A stretch of 64,000 nucleotides of DNA, taken from NCBI RefSeq assembly GCF_902167145.1, contig NC_050096.1:78860683-78924682 (forward strand), given 5' to 3'. The notes under the pieces were generated by a model, which saw only the letters and a program-made list of their open reading frames with translations, did not search any database and was not told the origin of the DNA. Below are positions 53,111 to 64,000 of this stretch, in pieces. Position 1 is the stretch's first letter. Every line of letters starts with the position of its first letter. The position numbers and the translations under genes were made by a program. This DNA comes from Zea mays. Taxonomy: Eukaryota > Streptophyta > Magnoliopsida > Poales > Poaceae.

Positions 53111-56100
53111 ATGCTTTCTTGTGAATTATCCACTTGTCATGAAACCATTTCTACTTTAAAAGCTGTAAATGATGATTTAAATGCTAAACTAGAAGTAGCA
53201 AATAAATCTAACTCTTGTGTAGAACATGTTATGATCTGCAATAGGTGCAAAGATTTTAATGTTGATGCTTGTAGTGAACACCTAGTTTGCATTTCTAAAT
53301 TAAATGATGAAGTGGCTAGTCTTAATGCCCAACTTAAGACTAGCAAGAGTGAATTTGACAAGCTAAAATTTGCAAGGGATGCCTACACGATTGGTAGACA
53401 CCCCTCAATTAAGGATGGTCTTGGCTTCAAGAGGGAAGTCAAGAACTTAACAAGCCATAAGGTTTCCATCTCTGCCAAGGAGAAAGGGAAGGCCCCTATG
53501 GCTAGTAGTGCTCAAAAGAACCATGCCTTCATGTATCATGATAGGAGACATTCTAGAAATGTTTATAGAAGTTATGATGCTTTTGATTCTCATTCCATGG
53601 TTGCTTCTAGTTCTTCTATTATGCATGATAGAAATTTAGCTAAGAGAAATGTTATTAATCACACGCCTAGAAGAAATGTTGTTCATGTTTCTAGGAAAAT
53701 AATAAATGAACCTTCTACAATTTATCATGCTTGCAATGCTTCATTTGCGATTTGTAGAAAGGATAGGAAAGTGATTGCTAAGAAACTAGGGGCAAAATGC
53801 AAGGGAGATAAAACTTGCATTTGGATCCCTAAGGATATTGTCACTAACCTTGTAGGACCCAACAAGAGTTGGGTACCTAAGACCCAAGCCTAAATTTGCC
53901 TTGCAGGTTTATGCATCCGGGGGATCAAGCTGGATTATCGACAGCGGATGCACAAACCACATGACGGGGGAGAAGAAGATGTTCACCTCCTACGTCAGGA
54001 ATAAACATTCCCAAGATTCAATCATATTCGGTGACGGGAATCAAGGCAAGGTTAAAGGCTTAGGCAAGATTGCAATCTCAAATGAGCACTCTATTTCTAA
54101 TGTATTCTTAGTAGAGTCACTTGGATATAATTTGTTATCCGTAAGTCAACTATGTAATATGGGATATAATTGTCTATTCACAAATGTAGATGTGTCTGTC
54201 TTTAGAAGAAGTGATGGTTCATTAGCTTTTAAGGGTGTATTAGACGGCAAACTCTATTTAGTTGATTTTGCAAAAGAGGAGGCCGGTCTAGATGCATGCT
54301 TAATTGCTAAGACTAGCATGGGCTGGCTGTGGCATCGCCACTTATAGCACATGTGGGGATGAAGAACCTTCACAAGCTTCTAAAGGGAGAACACGTGATA
54401 GGTCTAACTAATGTTACTTTCGAAAAAGATAGACCTTGTGTAGCTTGTCAAGCAGGGAAACAGGTGGGAAGCTCTCATCATGCCAAAAATGTGATGACTA
54501 CATCAAGACCCCTAGAGTTACTTCATATGGACCTCTTCGGACCCGTCGCCTATCTAAGTATAGGAGGAAGTAAGTATGGTCTTATTATAGTTGATGATTT
54601 TCCCGCTTCACTTGGGTATTCTTTTTGCAGGATAAATCTGAAACCCAAGCGACCCTCAAGCGCTTCCTAAGGAGAGCTCAAAATGATTTTGAGCTCAAGG
54701 TGAAGAAGATAAGGAGCGACAATGGGTCCGAATTCAAGAACCTTCAAGTGGAGGAGTACCTTGAGGAGGAAGGAATCAAGCACGAGTTCTCTGCTCCCTA
54801 CACACCACAGCAAAATGGTGTGGTAGAGAGGAAGAACAGGACACTTATAGACATGGCGAGGATGATGCTTGGAGAGTTCAAGACCCCCGAGCGCTTTTGG
54901 TCAGAAGCCGTGAACACGGTTTGCCACGCCATCAACCGGGTCTATCTTCATCGCCTCCTTAAGAAGACTTCATATGAGCTTCTAACCGGTAACAAACCCA
55001 ATGTGTCTTACTTTCGTGTATTTGGTAGCAAATGTTACATTCTAGTGAAGAAAGGTAGAAATTCTAAGTTTGCTCCCAAAGCTGTAGAAGGGTTTTTGTT
55101 AGGTTATGACTCAAATACAAAGGCGTATAGGGTCTTCAACAAATCATCGAGTTTGGTTGAAGTCTCTAGCGACGTTGTATTTGATGAGACTAATGGCTCT
55201 CCAAGAGAGCAAGTCGTTGATCTTGATGATGTAGATGAAGAAGACTTTCCAACGGCCGCAATACGCACCATGGCGATTGGAGATGTGAGGCCACTGGAAC
55301 AAAAGGAGCAAGATCAACCTTCTTCCTCAACAATGGTGCATCCCTCAACTCAAGAAGATGAACAGGAGGAGGCGTGTGATCAAGGGGGAGCACAAGATGA
55401 TCATTTAATGGAGGAAGAAGCACAACCGGCACCTCCAACCCAAGTTCGAGCGACGATTCAAAGGAATCATCCCGTCGACCAAATATTGGGTGACATAAGC
55501 AAGGGAGTAACTACTCGTTCTAGATTAGTTAATTTTTGTGAGCATTACTCCTTTGTCTCTTCTATTGAGCCTTTCAGGGTAGAAGAGGCCTTGCTAAATC
55601 CGAACTGGGTGTTGGCCATGCAAGAGGAGCTCAACAATTTCAAGAGAAATGAAGTTTGGACACTGGTGCCTCGTCCCAAGCAAAACGTTGTGGGAACCAA
55701 GTGGGTGTTCCGCAACAAACAAGACGAGCACGGGGTGGTGACAAGGAGCAAGGCACGACTTGTGGCAAAAGGTTATGCCCAAGTCGCAGGTTTGGACTTT
55801 GAGGAGACTTTTGCTCATGTGGCTAGGCTAGAGTCAATTCGCATATTGTTAGCCTATGCTGCTCACCATTCTTTCAGGTTGTTCCAAATGGATGTGAAGA
55901 GCGCTTTCCTCAACGGGCCAATCAAGGAGGAGGTGTACGTGGAGCAACCCCCTGGCTTCAAGGATGAACGGTACCCTGACCACGTATGTAAGCTCTCTAA
56001 GGCGCTCTATGGACTTAAGCAAGCCCCAAGAGCATGGTATGAATGCCTTAGAGACTTTTTAATTGCTAATGCTTTTAAGGTTGGGAAAGCCGATCCAACT

Positions 56101-57099
56101 CTTTTTACTAAGACATGTGATGGTGATCTTTTTGTGTGCCAAATTTATGTCGATGACATAATATTTGGTTCTACTAACCAAAAGTCTTGTGAAGAGTTTA
56201 GCAGGGTGATGACTCAAAAGTTTGAGATGTCGATGATGGGCGAGTTAAGCTATTTTCTTGGGTTCCAAGTGAAGCAACTCAAGGATGGCACCTTCATCTC
56301 CCAAACGAAGTACACGCAATACTTGATCAAGCGGTTTGGGATGAAGGACGCCAAGCCCGCAAAGACTGCAATGGGAACCGACGGACACACCGACCTCAAC
56401 AAAGGAGGTAAGTCCGTTGATCAAAAGGCATACCGGTCTATGATAGGGTCTTTACTTTATTTATGTGCTAGTAGACCGGATATTATGCTTAGCGTATGCA
56501 TGTGTGCTAGATTTCAATCCGATCCAAGGGAGTGTCACTTAGTGGCGGTGAAGCGAATTCTTAGATATTTAGTCGCTATGCCTTGCTTCGGGATCTGGTA
56601 TCCAAAGGGGTCTACCTTTGACTTGATTGGATACTCAGACTCCGATTATGCTGGATGTAAGGTCGATAGGAAGAGTACATCAGGGACGTGCCAATTCTTA
56701 GGAAGGTCCCTGGTGTCGTGGAGTTCTAAGAAACAAACCTCCGTTGCCCTATCCACCGCTGAGGCCGAGTATGTTGCCGCAGGACAGTGTTGCGCGCAAC
56801 TACTTTGGATGAGGCAAACCCTCAGGGACTTTGGCTACAATCTGAGCAAAGTCCCACTCCTATGTGATAATGAGAGTGCTATCCGCATAGTGGATAATCC
56901 TGTTGAACACAGCCGCACAAAGCACATAGACATCCGGCATCACTTTTTGAGAGACCACTAGCAAAAGGGGGATATCGAAGTGTTTCATGTTAGCACCGAG
57001 AACTAGCTAGCCGATATCTTTACCAAGCCTCTAGATGAGAAGACCTTTTGCAGGCTGCGTAGTGAGCTAAATGTCTTAGATTCGCGGAACTTGGATTGA
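53111..57099 (+). pseudogene. pol: Sirevirus gag end and pol (protease, integrase, RT, RNase H), multiply broken
   Basis: The end of gag stops at 53893. A ttgccttgcag sequence resembling a splice acceptor precedes the protease frame (53901), which has WIIDSGCTNHMTG. Pre-integrase (LWHRHL..HVGMKNLHKLLKG) is broken by two extra bases near 54335. Integrase is broken again by a 1-base loss near 54600. From 54625 the frame is open for 778 codons: integrase end ([28 protein letters not shown]), reverse transcriptase ([23 protein letters not shown] near 56150) and RNase H ([30 protein letters not shown]). TAG stops at 56959 and 57004 interrupt the tail, both where CAG is expected. The natural stop is TGA 57097-57099. 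It cannot make a full polyprotein. Confidence 0.88.
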
Positions 57100-57880
57100 T
57101 GTGTAGCATACATGTGTCTTATGCTTTGATCATGTTCCCTTATGCATTTTGTTGTTTATGGTGCTCAAGTTGTATTCATGATCCCCGGACCTCACAAGTC
57201 CATTTGCAAGTGATGCACTTATTTAGGGGGAGGCATGCTACAACTTGACCCTTCAAAACTAACTGTGTGCTTGAGTTTACTTGATTTAGTCTCCAAAGTG
57301 GATTGAAAGGGAAAGGTGAACTTAGACCATGCAAGACTTCCACTGCACTCCGATGAGAGGGTAACTCACTCCAAGTTCATCTCCATATTCTTATTGCCTT
57401 TGTACTCTTATTTGAAGATTTTGGTGAGGCAATGAGGTTTAAGGGCCAAGATTGATCCCGTTTTGGTGCTTGATGCCAAAGGGGGAGAAAATAAGGCCAA
57501 AGCAAGATATGGATCAGCTACCACTTGAGAATTTTGAAAAGTAGAATTAGAGTTTTTGTTTGTCAAAATACTCGTGTTTGTCTCTTATTGTCAAGTTGGT
57601 CTCTTGTGGGGAGAAGGCTTAATTATGGGAAAAAGGGGGAGTTTTTGAAATCTTTGATCAATTTCTCTTGGAACAACTCTTGTTATGTCTCAACAAGTGT
57701 GTTTGACTTAGAGATAGGAAACTGAGGTTGATTTGCAAAAACAAACCAAGTGGTGGCAAAGAATGATCCATATATGCCAAATTTGATTCAAAACAAATTT
57801 GTGTTCTCATTTGAATTGATGTTGCACTTCTTTTAGTTGCTTTATGTTGTGTTGGCATAAATCACCAAAAAGGGGGAGAT
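57100..57880 (+). other. Sirevirus 3' region with repeated polypurine tracts
   Basis: The region has no gene. The purine tracts ttagggggaggc (about 57222), caaagggggagaaaat (about 57479), aaaaagggggagttt (about 57632) and the final accaaaaagggggagat (57864-57880, touching the LTR) repeat one motif. Multiple polypurine tracts are a reported Sirevirus trait. Confidence 0.75.
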
Positions 57881-59110
57881 TGAAAGGGAAATGTGCACTT
57901 GGGCCATTTCTAAGTATTTTGGTGATTTAGTGTCCAACACAAGTGCTTAAGTGATAAACTATGTCAAAAGATGGGTAAGGTGCAAATCAATACAAAGGTA
58001 TGATTCTAGACTTAGTACATTGTCTTTTGTGTACTAACATGTTTGTCTAAGTGTTAGAATCAGAGAAAATGCAATTGAAAAAGAGTGGCTCGAAGCAGCC
58101 AAGGGTCTGCTCAGTCTGGGTGCACCGGACTGTCCGGTGGTGCACCGGACAGTGTCCGGTGCGCCAGGCTGGCATCCGTCAACTAGCTACTCTCGGGACA
58201 TCGTCGGCGGCGTACGGCTAAAATTCACCGGACTGTCCGGTGGTGCACCGGACTGTCCGGTGAGCCAACAGTCGGTCGGGCCAACGGTCGGCCGTGGAAT
58301 CCGCGCGCGACGTGTGGCAAGTGCCAACGGTCGGATGGGGCACCGGACAGTGTCCGGTGCGCCAACGGCTCCAAGGCTGCAACGGTCGGCTTGGCCAAAT
58401 AAGGAAAGAGATCCGCACCGGACAGTGTCCGGTGGTGCACCGGACTGTCCAGTGCGCCAGGCGACAGAAGGCAAGAATTGCCTTCCTGGAATGCACTCAA
58501 CGGCTCCTAGCTGCCTTGGGGCTATAAAAGGGACCCCTAGGCGCATGGAGGAGTACACCAAGCATTCCTAAGCACCAAGACCTCGATTCCGCGCATTTGA
58601 TTCTTTGTGATAGCAATTAGAGATCTATTTGAGTTGTGAACTCATCGAGATGTGTTGTGAGCTCTTGTTACGACTTTTGTGCGTGTTGTCGCTCTGATTT
58701 TGTGTCTTGTGTGCGTTGCTCATCCCTCCCTTACTCCGTGCTTCTTTGTGAACATCAAAGTGTAAGGGCGAGAGGCTCCAAGTTGTGGAGATTCCTCGCA
58801 AGCGGGATATAGTAAAGTGAGAGCAAAACACCGTGGTATTCAAGTGGTTCTTTGGACCGCTTGAAAGGGGTTGATTGCAACCCTCGTCCGTTGGGACGCC
58901 ACAACGTGGAGTAGGCAAGCGTTGGACTTGGCCGAACCACGGGATAAACCACTGTGCCATCTCTGTGTTGATCTTTTTGTGGTTATCGTGTTGTGCAAGT
59001 TCTCCTCTCTAGCCACTTGGCTTAATTGTGCTAACTCCTAATCAAGTTTTATGGATTAAGTTTCTAGTGTTTACAGGATCACCTATTCACCCCCCCTCTA
59101 GGTGCTCTCA
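57881..59110 (+). repeat. 3' LTR of the Sirevirus (1230 bp)
   Basis: It has the same borders as the 5' LTR, with TATA at 58523-58531. It is 30 bp shorter, mainly through an 18-bp difference near 58345 and a 12-bp difference near 58560 in short repeated motifs. Confidence 0.93.
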
Positions 59111-61985
59111 TAAAGCCGACTACACCTCAAGTTTCTCTAATTAATCAGCTAAGGGCGTCCTAGACCAACCTCGTGGTTGCACTATTTTCCTGGGTGGTCT
59201 CTCAACGAACAGGTCCTTACAGAGAGGTACTAAGGAAACAGCCTGAGTCCCCTGAAGTATCATAAATCCATCATCATAATCAAGATAACATCATCGTATC
59301 ATAAATATTCTCATCATGTTCATTGATTAAAGTAAAGCAATAGCATGAATCTAACCATAGTAACCTAAAAGGAAATCAAGGACAAGGTAAATAGAAAGCT
59401 AGTCAATCCTTAGGTTGATCATGGTATGTGGGACAATGAATTATAAAGTAAATAGGACATAATGGGTCAGTGGACACTTGCCTTCACCAAACAGATGCTC
59501 ATGGTCTTCAACTTTATAGAACTTGAAGAACCAGATCACTTGGTCGCCAACGCTTGATCTTCGATTCTTCGAAGCTTGGAAACGAATCGCGATCTAATCG
59601 CAACGTGAAGCGAAAACGAACAGGCACAAGCAAACAAACATTTTTATGCATAAGAACATTACACCATTCAAAGAAAAACATAATAAAACATGCAAAAATA
59701 GAGCTCGCTACTATGGTCACGCGACGAAAAGAAACATGACAATCGGAGTTACAGTTGAGAAGTTATCGCGTTCATGCTAAACAAGTACTAGTTAACACAT
59801 TTGATTTGACGTAATTATATGAATTGACGTCTATGAAATATAAATTAAAACTACTTAGTTTTGACTAACTGACTGTTTTAATTGTGAATGATTAAATAAA
59901 TAACTAATTAACTGACATGAGTGATTATAAGCGAATGGTTTAATCTCGCGCGCGGATCACACGCGATACGTGCGAACGGCGCGCGGCAAGGCGCGCGACA
60001 CACGCGAACGGCGCGCGACAACGTGTGCGAACTACACGCGAACGACAAACGACGACACGCACGAAACAACACTGCGGCACGCATACGGCGCGCGGGCCGA
60101 CACAATATGCGGAAACTAATAAATAGACAACATGATTAATCTAAACAATTATTAATAAAGAATATTTCAGTTAAGGTTAATCATGTTGGTGACTAATTAT
60201 AAGTGCGCAAATCGAATTCGTAAATTAGATTTTAAAATTGAAATGTCGTTCTAGTAGCCATCGGTCAAACAAACGTTTAAATAAATTAAATAAAATGTGC
60301 AACAGTGGGGAAAATACTTCTAACATGACGATAATTTTAATACGAATCTAACGCAACTTGAATGGATCGAATCGGGTTTAAAACACAAAAGTTACCACTG
60401 TTTTAAACTAGACTGTAATTCTTGCGTACTAAATTACAAAAATGTCATCTTCTTCGTTACCTCATCTTCTTTCTTCCATGCAGGAACCACCATGGGATCA
60501 TGGGGAGGGGCGCGTGTAGGGGGAGGGGGGAACGAAGGGTACGGGGCACCGCTACCGGTAAGAAGAGGGAAGGGAGAAAAAGCCCCTGCATAGCCGAGAA
60601 AAGGAAGAAACAATGAACCCTAGGTGCAACAATGGAGGTTTCTCACCGGGGAAGAAGACCCTCGCCGGAGCCGAGGAGAAAATCATTGATTGACGGAGAT
60701 TCGAAGGTCTGATCGACGAACCAGACTCACCGAGACAAAGCCCTCGACGAGACGAACGCAACGGTATCCTCGGAATCCACAGACGATGCACGGATTTCGT
60801 TGGAGTTGTCGCCGGAGTTATAACCGCTCTGAATTTCGGCAAGCAATTCCGGGAGCTGGGAATTGAATCTCGAGAAACCGTTTCGTCCTTTGGAACGTGC
60901 TCGACCAGGCGAAGCCGGGCATGTATATATATATATATCTAGGGTTCGGACGAGATGAAAGTTCGGTTCAAATTCGAATTTTACCATTTATAAAATTCAG
61001 AAAAGTCTAGAAATCCATATTTTGTGCTCAAAATATTATAGATGCTTCCAAAAATTCCAGAAAAATCCTAGAAATGTTTTGGCACTTAATGAACTCAAAA
61101 AAACATACTTAGAGTTTCTAAAAACATTTTAAGTACCTCAAATAAATAGATTTTGGTTTCTGGAAAATAGAAAATATTCCGAAAAATATGAAAATTTTAC
61201 AAAGAGCTTCTATAAGATATGTTAACTTGTTTCAAACACATTTTGCACTTAGTAACACCATGCAACGACATGAATGCAACAAACAAAGCGCCTCTAGGGC
61301 TCATTCCACTAGTTTTATACCAATATAAAACAAAAATAATTCTCCATTTTTAGGAAAAGAGAAGGAAAGCAAAGAAATGAGAGATTAACACCTTAATTTG
61401 GTGGATATTAGAAAATAAATTTTATATCCCCAAATTCAGGGTGTTACAAGGATGAAGCGGTGCCAAACTTCGATGTAGTTATTGGTGAAAGGAGGGGGAG
61501 AAGGATAGTGACCAGTGGCGAGGGCGCGACACTATGAGCTCGTGAGGGGGAGAGGGGATGAAGACGACGGCTGACCACTGGGGTCATGCTGGTAGTGAGA
61601 CGAGAGGGGCGGTGGTACGGTCACGCGGGCATGCGGGATGGGCCTGAGGTGGGCCGAGGAAGGAGGAAGATGAGTCCACGGCCGGGGCACGGGCACGGGG
61701 CACTGGTCCAAAATCAGTCTAGGCTGGTCTAGGGAGAGGTTTTTATTTTTCTTTTTCCTTTTCTAATTTCTTTCTTCTCATTTTGTGTATTAAGATCCCT
61801 ACATGTGAAATAGATTCCAATTATTTGCTAGTAACGTGAAATGTAGCTATGGGAGGTGCTACTACCAATCATCATTCATGCATATGAACAAAATTTTCAA
61901 AGATTTATGCATTGATGCTAGGGTTTATGGGTTCAAGCACTAGGGTTTCTTCACTAACCTTTTGAGTGAAAATCGGGATGTTACA

Positions 61986-62376
61986 GCTAACTTGCTTCTG
62001 GTAGGAGTGACATTCCATTACCTTTGCACTGTCCTTGAAAAGTTTGTTGAAGTCATTTTATCATCACTTCTGAAGGAGTCTATGTACTTCTCAGCAAGCC
62101 ATGTATAAGTACACCTCCTCAAATTCCACTCTTTGACATCTATGGGTGGACACATAGGTTTTAACCATGATGTTGTTTGCTCTGTTGTCCATAGATGCAA
62201 ATAACATCCAAGGACATCCATGTGCATAATGAGGATCAGACTCTTGTTATCATTCCTTGGTGGCTTAATTTCAACCCTGTTTTTCATGATATACTCAGTA
62301 ATTGCTCTCCTTAGTAGTTTCATTGATTCAAACATCATCCCAACTTTGAACATAGGCTCACTAAGGTCAACATTTT
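61986..62376 (-). pseudogene. Mutator-like transposase, N-terminal MuDR-type part
   Basis: The minus strand carries DLSEPMFKVGMMFESMKLLR and AITEYIMKNRVEIKPPRNDN, typical of the MuDR DBD region. LRRCTYTWLAEKYIDSFRSD and an end matching the start of the block at 46999 follow. It is the missing front of the gene at 44588-46999. A further LTR inserted at 62377 cuts off the beginning. Frame breaks occur within it. Confidence 0.8.
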
Positions 62377-63444
62377 TGTCACACCCGGGTTTCAGGGACA
62401 CCAAGACCCGGCGCAAACATAATCACCAAGTGTGCTAGGACCAAGTCTTACACATATGATGACTCATGGTACAGAAACGAATGTCACAATATTACTATAT
62501 ATAACAGAGTTCTGTACAAAATAAATAAATAATTACATCATATGGAGACAACGATCCAACAACCCAAAGTTGATTGGGAGACGACGACCTAGACCACTCA
62601 CGAACTCATCGTAGCATCCCTCTTGCGCCTCATCCTGCGGTACCTGTTCTTGACCTATGGGGGTGTGAGACAACAAGAGTGAGCTCACATACGTTCATCG
62701 CTCAACAAGTTGTGGGGAATAATGTGCATGAACTCACCAAAGGTGGAAGCTCATGTGAAGTGAAAGGCTTTTAAAGTTGAGCATTGCTTTTAAAGCTGAG
62801 CATTGCTTTTAAAGTTGGTCAAAATTTTATTAGTTGTTACTAAGTGTAAGTAGATACCAACCCAAATAAGTAATAGATCAAAATTGGTAACAACACCCAT
62901 GATGCAATGCATATGACAAATTAAGTTTAATTCCATAAGTTAATCATGTGAGTGGTCGAGCTGCTCATGATCGTGAGCACGACTGATATACCAGTTTTAC
63001 ACTCTGCAGAGGTTGCACATCTTTACCCACAAGTCGTGTTACCCATCTGCCAAGGGGTCATGAATCCCATACACACATACCGAGGAGGCGAGGTAGGGTG
63101 ACACTACGAGGCCTTTACAAAGTTCCACTAGCTTCAGAAAACCCGCTACAGTTTCTAGGAAGCTCCAATGCAGGGATTCCTCGCCTGACCGCCATCGCAG
63201 CAAAATCAACCTAAGGACCTCCCTACACTGACCACTCCCCTACTGCCCTTGCCCCTTTCGAGTAAGTTAGTCCTCCACTAGCTTTCCTAATTAGTCAGCC
63301 ATGGACGTCTCATACCACCCTTGTGGTAGCACTATTTTTTTGGGTGGTTCTTCATGTTCCAAGTAACAATACGATCTAATCATGAACAGTAAATAACAAA
63401 CTGATAATAAAATCATGATCATGAATAATGTGTATCTCAATGCC
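62377..63444. repeat. LTR fragment beginning TGTCACACCCGG
   Basis: It is closely related to 43425-44340 over about 0.95 kb. It starts abruptly inside the MULE N-terminal coding region and is itself cut at 63445 by another LTR. No genes are seen inside. Confidence 0.65.
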
Positions 63445-64000
63445 TGTAACGCCCCGAATTTTGCAGTTGAATTTTTTCTTTTCTTTACTCGCCAAATTCG
63501 GGCGTTACCTTTTCTTTTTCTTTTTCCCTTCGCTAAACCTTGACCTTTTCCAAAGTTCTAGCGGGATTCGGTTTGGATTTCCCGTGTAAGAAAAACCCTA
63601 AATACTTTATGTTGTTTGATGCACCATGCCGAACCTTGCATTTCTTTTGATTGCTTTGAAAGTGCAAATGCATTCATGTAGGAAGATCGGATTTCGAAAA
63701 TAAGGAGAAGATCTTTTCTTTCTTTTTCTCTCTCTTTCTCTCTCCTCTTTTTCTCTCTCCCGTGCCGTGGGCCGACCCCGGCCGGCCCAGCCGCCCCTGG
63801 CGCCCCCCCTTGGGCCCAATTGGCCCATGCCGCCCCCCTCCCTTTATTTTTCCCCAAAACCCCCCAATCCCTCTCCCTCTCTCTCATTTTCCCTCTCTCT
63901 CCCCTAGCGCCGCCCCTACCCGCCCCTGCCCTAAGCCGCCGCCGCCCCCTGCTCGGCCGCCGCCCCCTGCCGGCCGCCCCCCCCGCCGTCGGCCGCCCCT
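63445..64000 (+). repeat. Start of another LTR (TGTAACGCCCCG), running off the window
   Basis: TGTAACGCCCCGAATTTTGC begins at 63445 and is followed by an inverted copy, gccaaattcgggcgttacc, at 63490-63509. A long ct/tc-rich run (63710-63760) and cccc/gccgcc-rich sequence fill the rest. This start is typical of plant gypsy LTRs of the chromovirus type. The other border is outside the window. Confidence 0.5.

Larger units (their letters stand above)
50143..59110 (+). mobile_element. Full-length Sirevirus (Ty1/copia, Maximus/SIRE lineage), decayed
   Basis: LTRs lie at 50143-51402 and 57881-59110, with an exact 5-bp duplication taaag on both sides (50138-50142 and 59111-59115). A tRNA-iMet primer binding site, a large gag with a CCHC knuckle, then protease, integrase, reverse transcriptase and RNase H occur in copia order. 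A 0.8-kb region after pol has several gggggag motifs. LTR palindromes (caccggactgtccggtg) and the aaaaagggggagat tract are Sirevirus signatures. LTRs differ by roughly 30 substitutions plus two indels by eye (about 2.5 %), older than the Huck-like element. Family within Opie/Ji/Ruda/Giepum not decided. Confidence 0.9.
49221..61448 (-). mobile_element. Solo LTR 'B' (about 3.26 kb) split by a Sirevirus
   Basis: It runs from tgtcacacccag to cagggtgttaca (minus strand TGTAACACCCTGAATTTGGG...). The flanking 5-mers aggac and aggat (49216-49220, 61449-61453) form a target duplication with one mismatch. The own sequence is 49221-50142 and 59116-61448. No gag or pol of its own is present. Length and the TGTAACACCC start are like Tekay-type maize LTRs. 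A tatatatata run at 60920-60940 could be its promoter. Sequence 59700-60420 is unusually rich in cgcgcg/acgaac motifs but has no gene. Confidence 0.7.
47000..61985 (-). mobile_element. Solo LTR 'A' (about 2.75 kb) split by a younger insertion
   Basis: GCTAA flanks both sides (46995-46999 and 61986-61990). The ends are TGAAGCGTCCCC and gggatgttaca, so on the minus strand it begins TGTAACATCCCG. The own sequence is 47000-49220 plus 61454-61985; everything between is solo LTR B with the Sirevirus. No internal retroelement genes belong to it, so it is a solo LTR, probably of a chromovirus-type (Tekay/Del-like) gypsy family; the family is a guess. It interrupts the MULE transposase. Confidence 0.7.

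Noticed and set aside
58137..58571. Open frames of 124-161 residues in the Sirevirus LTRs (also 50296-50912)
   Set aside because: They are produced by palindromic caccggactgtccggtg repeats and occur on both strands.

Overview
The window looks like a heterochromatic, transposon-dense stretch of a grass nuclear genome, most likely maize or a close Zea relative. Family names given here are recalled from knowledge of grass repeats; no database search was run. The evidence is a pile-up of nested LTR retrotransposons whose ends, lengths and layout recall maize Grande, Huck and Sirevirus (Opie/Ji/Ruda-type) families, plus hAT and Mutator-like DNA transposons, with one convincing host gene.

Layout. 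(1) 1-16063 is a three-level nest. The 3' half of a Grande-like Ty3/gypsy element (1-7028) sits inside the reverse transcriptase region of a second, decayed gypsy element (7029-15189). That element sits inside the RNase H region of a short-LTR Ty1/copia remnant (15190-16063). (2) 16473-17273 on the minus strand is an intact single-exon host gene of the ZCF37-like plant family. (3) 17699-20776 is an internally deleted hAT transposon with an exact 8-bp target duplication (GTTGGGAA). (4) 21748-35450 is a complete minus-strand Huck-like element of the Tat lineage: two 1624-bp LTRs differing at about 8 positions by eye, target duplication GATGG, a gag-protease frame, and a pol frame with two RNase H domains. 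A single UAG separates the two frames. (5) 37017-40671 is an old, diverged, non-autonomous gypsy element. (6) 41580-43060 holds a GC-rich gene-like fragment beside an Ac/Ds-like hAT end. (7) 43425-64000 is a Mutator-like transposase pseudogene torn apart by insertions. A 2.75-kb solo LTR (TSD GCTAA) contains a 3.26-kb solo LTR, which contains a full-length Sirevirus (50143-59110, TSD TAAAG). A small hAT MITE also sits in the transposase exon, and more LTR pieces lie at 43425-44545 and from 62377 on.

The most interesting biology is in the long 3' regions of the Tat-type gypsy elements. The Grande-like element carries an antisense gene with four exons in consistent phase (3640 down to 349). It also carries a second antisense gene for a small acidic protein with a textbook TATA box (5287-5295). 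The second gypsy element carries a decayed antisense gene of the same general kind, also with a TATA box (14444-14452). Such introns can survive retrotransposition only because the genes lie antisense to the genomic RNA. The Grande-like and Huck-like elements also share repeated hairpin modules that each end in a polypurine-tract-like cggggGCTA motif. Antisense genes in these families are partly known (Grande 'gene 23'), but the exon structure, promoters and hairpin-PPT modules seen here deserve checking.

No rRNA, tRNA, CRISPR or prokaryotic features were seen. Most other open frames are shadows of GC-rich retroelement sequence.
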